NCBI GenBank assembly: GCA_029260265.1 | Contig: JAJDDO010000024.1 | Location: 1-64,000 of the forward strand | Length of the DNA stretch: 64,000 bases | Direction of reading: 5' to 3' | From: Phycisphaerales bacterium | Lineage (GTDB): Bacteria; Planctomycetota; Phycisphaerae; Phycisphaerales; UBA1924 | Part shown: positions 63,156 through 64,000 of the stretch, in pieces | Layout: each line of letters opens with the position of its first letter | How positions within the stretch are numbered: the first letter of the stretch is position 1 | Notes under the pieces: generated by a model | Told to the model about the DNA's origin: nothing | The model's input: the letters and a program-made list of their open reading frames with translations, nothing else | Databases searched by the model: none | Translations under genes and position numbers: made by a program

Positions 63156-64000
63156 TTATTTGAAGCACGCCCATGCTTGGGCCTGCGAAATCGCCTGAGA
63201 TGGATTGATCGCCTTGGATTCGTGCATATCAGCACGCCTGCGGCAGACCGATGCCAAGATCGAATCCTGCGGATCCGCACGCACAATCGGAACATCAGAC
63301 CCGAACACGAGCGTTTCGCCGGCGATCAGACCTGAATCCAGCCAGCTCTTGATCGGCAAGATCCGATCGAGCCGATCGCCGAGCGAGCGATTGATCGCCT
63401 CGATATCGGTCAGCAGGTGGCATGGCTGAACAGACGCAATCACACCCAGTGAATGAAAACGGGCGACATCATCAGGATGGACAACCTCGGCGTGCTCGAT
63501 TCGGCATCCCATATGGTCGCATCGAGTCGATTCAATCGAATCGAGGACCGCGCGGACAGCGCCGTCGCCGATCGCGTGCGCAGCAATCGGCAGATTGTGA
63601 GACCTTGCCAGGCAGCATGCATCGGAAATTTCATCCGGGGTCATCATCGGCGTCCCCGATGGATACGCCTCGGCTCCATCGGTGAACGGATCAAGCATCC
63701 ACGCGGTGCGTGAGTTGATCGTGCCGTCGGTAAAGACTTTTATCCCGCCGAGCGTGATGGATCGATTCCAGCTCGGTTGTGCGATCAGGGTTGCATCGAG
63801 GTCAGCAATCAGCGGGAACAGCGATGCCCGCATTGATATCTCGCCGGCGTCAAGCAGATCGCTCATTACCGAGCCGAGCCAGGGCTGGGCCTTGAGGTCG
63901 TGCACCTCGATAAATCCGAGCGTGCCAAGGTGTGCGCACGCATCGCGGATCAGCCGGTGGCGTTGAGACTCATGTGGTTCGGGAACCGTATTCCAGAGAT
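63156..64000 (-). CDS. Amidohydrolase family protein (YtcJ-like), 5' end beyond window
   Basis: Only the C-terminal about 280 residues lie here; the frame stays open to base 64000 (reading LWNTVPEPHESQRHRL at the edge), so the start is outside. Metal and active-site segments of the Amidohydro_3/YtcJ type are visible: KVFTDGTINSRTAWM, AAHAIGDGAVRAVL, RIEHAEVVHPDD and FGSDVPIVRADP. It is a zinc-dependent hydrolase; the substrate is unknown. The usual N-terminal HxH motif would be beyond the window. Confidence 0.85.
   Translation of the reverse strand, partial: LWNTVPEPHESQRHRLIRDACAHLGTLGFIEVHDLKAQPWLGSVMSDLLDAGEISMRASLFPLIADLDATLIAQPSWNRSITLGGIKVFTDGTINSRTAWMLDPFTDGAEAYPSGTPMMTPDEISDACCLARSHNLPIAAHAIGDGAVRAVLDSIESTRCDHMGCRIEHAEVVHPDDVARFHSLGVIASVQPCHLLTDIEAINRSLGDRLDRILPIKSWLDSGLIAGETLVFGSDVPIVRADPQDSILASVCRRRADMHESKAINPSQAISQAQAWACFK

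Noticed and set aside
62292-63335. 347-residue open frame on + strand
   Set aside because: Antisense to phhA, which carries the iron-binding motifs.
1-64000. CRISPR array, insertion sequence, integrase or prophage genes
   Set aside because: No regularly spaced direct repeats, transposase or phage motifs were seen on either strand.

Overview
The window looks like chromosomal DNA of a planctomycete, most likely a marine Phycisphaerae-type bacterium. This is inferred from gene content: an exosortase/EpsI exopolysaccharide locus with very large TPR proteins, an ECF sigma/anti-sigma pair of the planctomycete style, a lone DUF1559-type prepilin, a Thermus-type isocitrate dehydrogenase, the futalosine menaquinone enzyme MqnE and a moderately GC-rich composition. 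No rRNA, CRISPR array, insertion sequence or prophage was seen. Coding density is high and most genes are housekeeping genes with clear family signatures.

Layout. 1-4.4 kb: a G-rich/poly-C tract, then three tandem paralogues with PilZ (c-di-GMP binding) plus receiver-like domains, two of them with an HPt-like tail, followed by a translationally coupled PilJ-like membrane sensor with no output domain. 4.4-9.5 kb: tRNA-His, pckA, a membrane protein and a flavin-dependent halogenase-like enzyme. 9.7-13.1 kb: tpiA, secG, yicC and an APH-fold kinase. 13.1-19 kb (minus strand): ruvA-manC-ruvX, a LolA-like protein and a secreted TPR/gluzincin protein. 19.1-34.7 kb: the envelope-glycan locus, holding a CapD-type dehydratase, dut, a WecA-type initiating transferase, a sugar epimerase, a Wzz/BY-kinase fusion with a damaged P-loop, a 1547-residue TPR protein, EpsI, exosortase and a Wza-like export lipoprotein. 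35-43.7 kb: lipA, an aldose epimerase, a coiled-coil protein with a Wzz-like membrane hairpin, the ECF sigma/anti-sigma pair, a prepilin and a secreted cyclophilin. 43.7-50.5 kb: outer-membrane proteins, tRNA-Ala, sixA-fluC, two zinc-ribbon membrane proteins and mqnE. 50.7-64 kb: a membrane sulfotransferase, dnaK, rdgB, a PfkB kinase, an ALDH7-type dehydrogenase, rpiA, icd, a TsaE-YacG fusion, thiL, a DUF2892 protein, phhA and an amidohydrolase cut by the window edge.

How the genes fit together. ManC, the CapD-like dehydratase, the epimerase and the WecA-like transferase would make and load sugar precursors; the Wzz/BYK and Wza-like proteins would polymerise and export them; and exosortase/EpsI with the giant TPR protein would anchor a protein partner. 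No glycosyltransferase beyond the initiating enzyme, no Wzx/Wzy and no PEP-CTERM substrate is visible here, so these must be elsewhere. The PilZ/receiver array could be a c-di-GMP input to surface behaviour, but that link is inference.

Most promising novelties: the PilZ-REC-HPt array whose phosphotransfer residues are progressively lost; a TsaE protein carrying a C-terminal YacG-like domain without its zinc cysteines; the BY-kinase lacking the Walker A lysine; and the coiled-coil/Wzz-like protein with inverted architecture.
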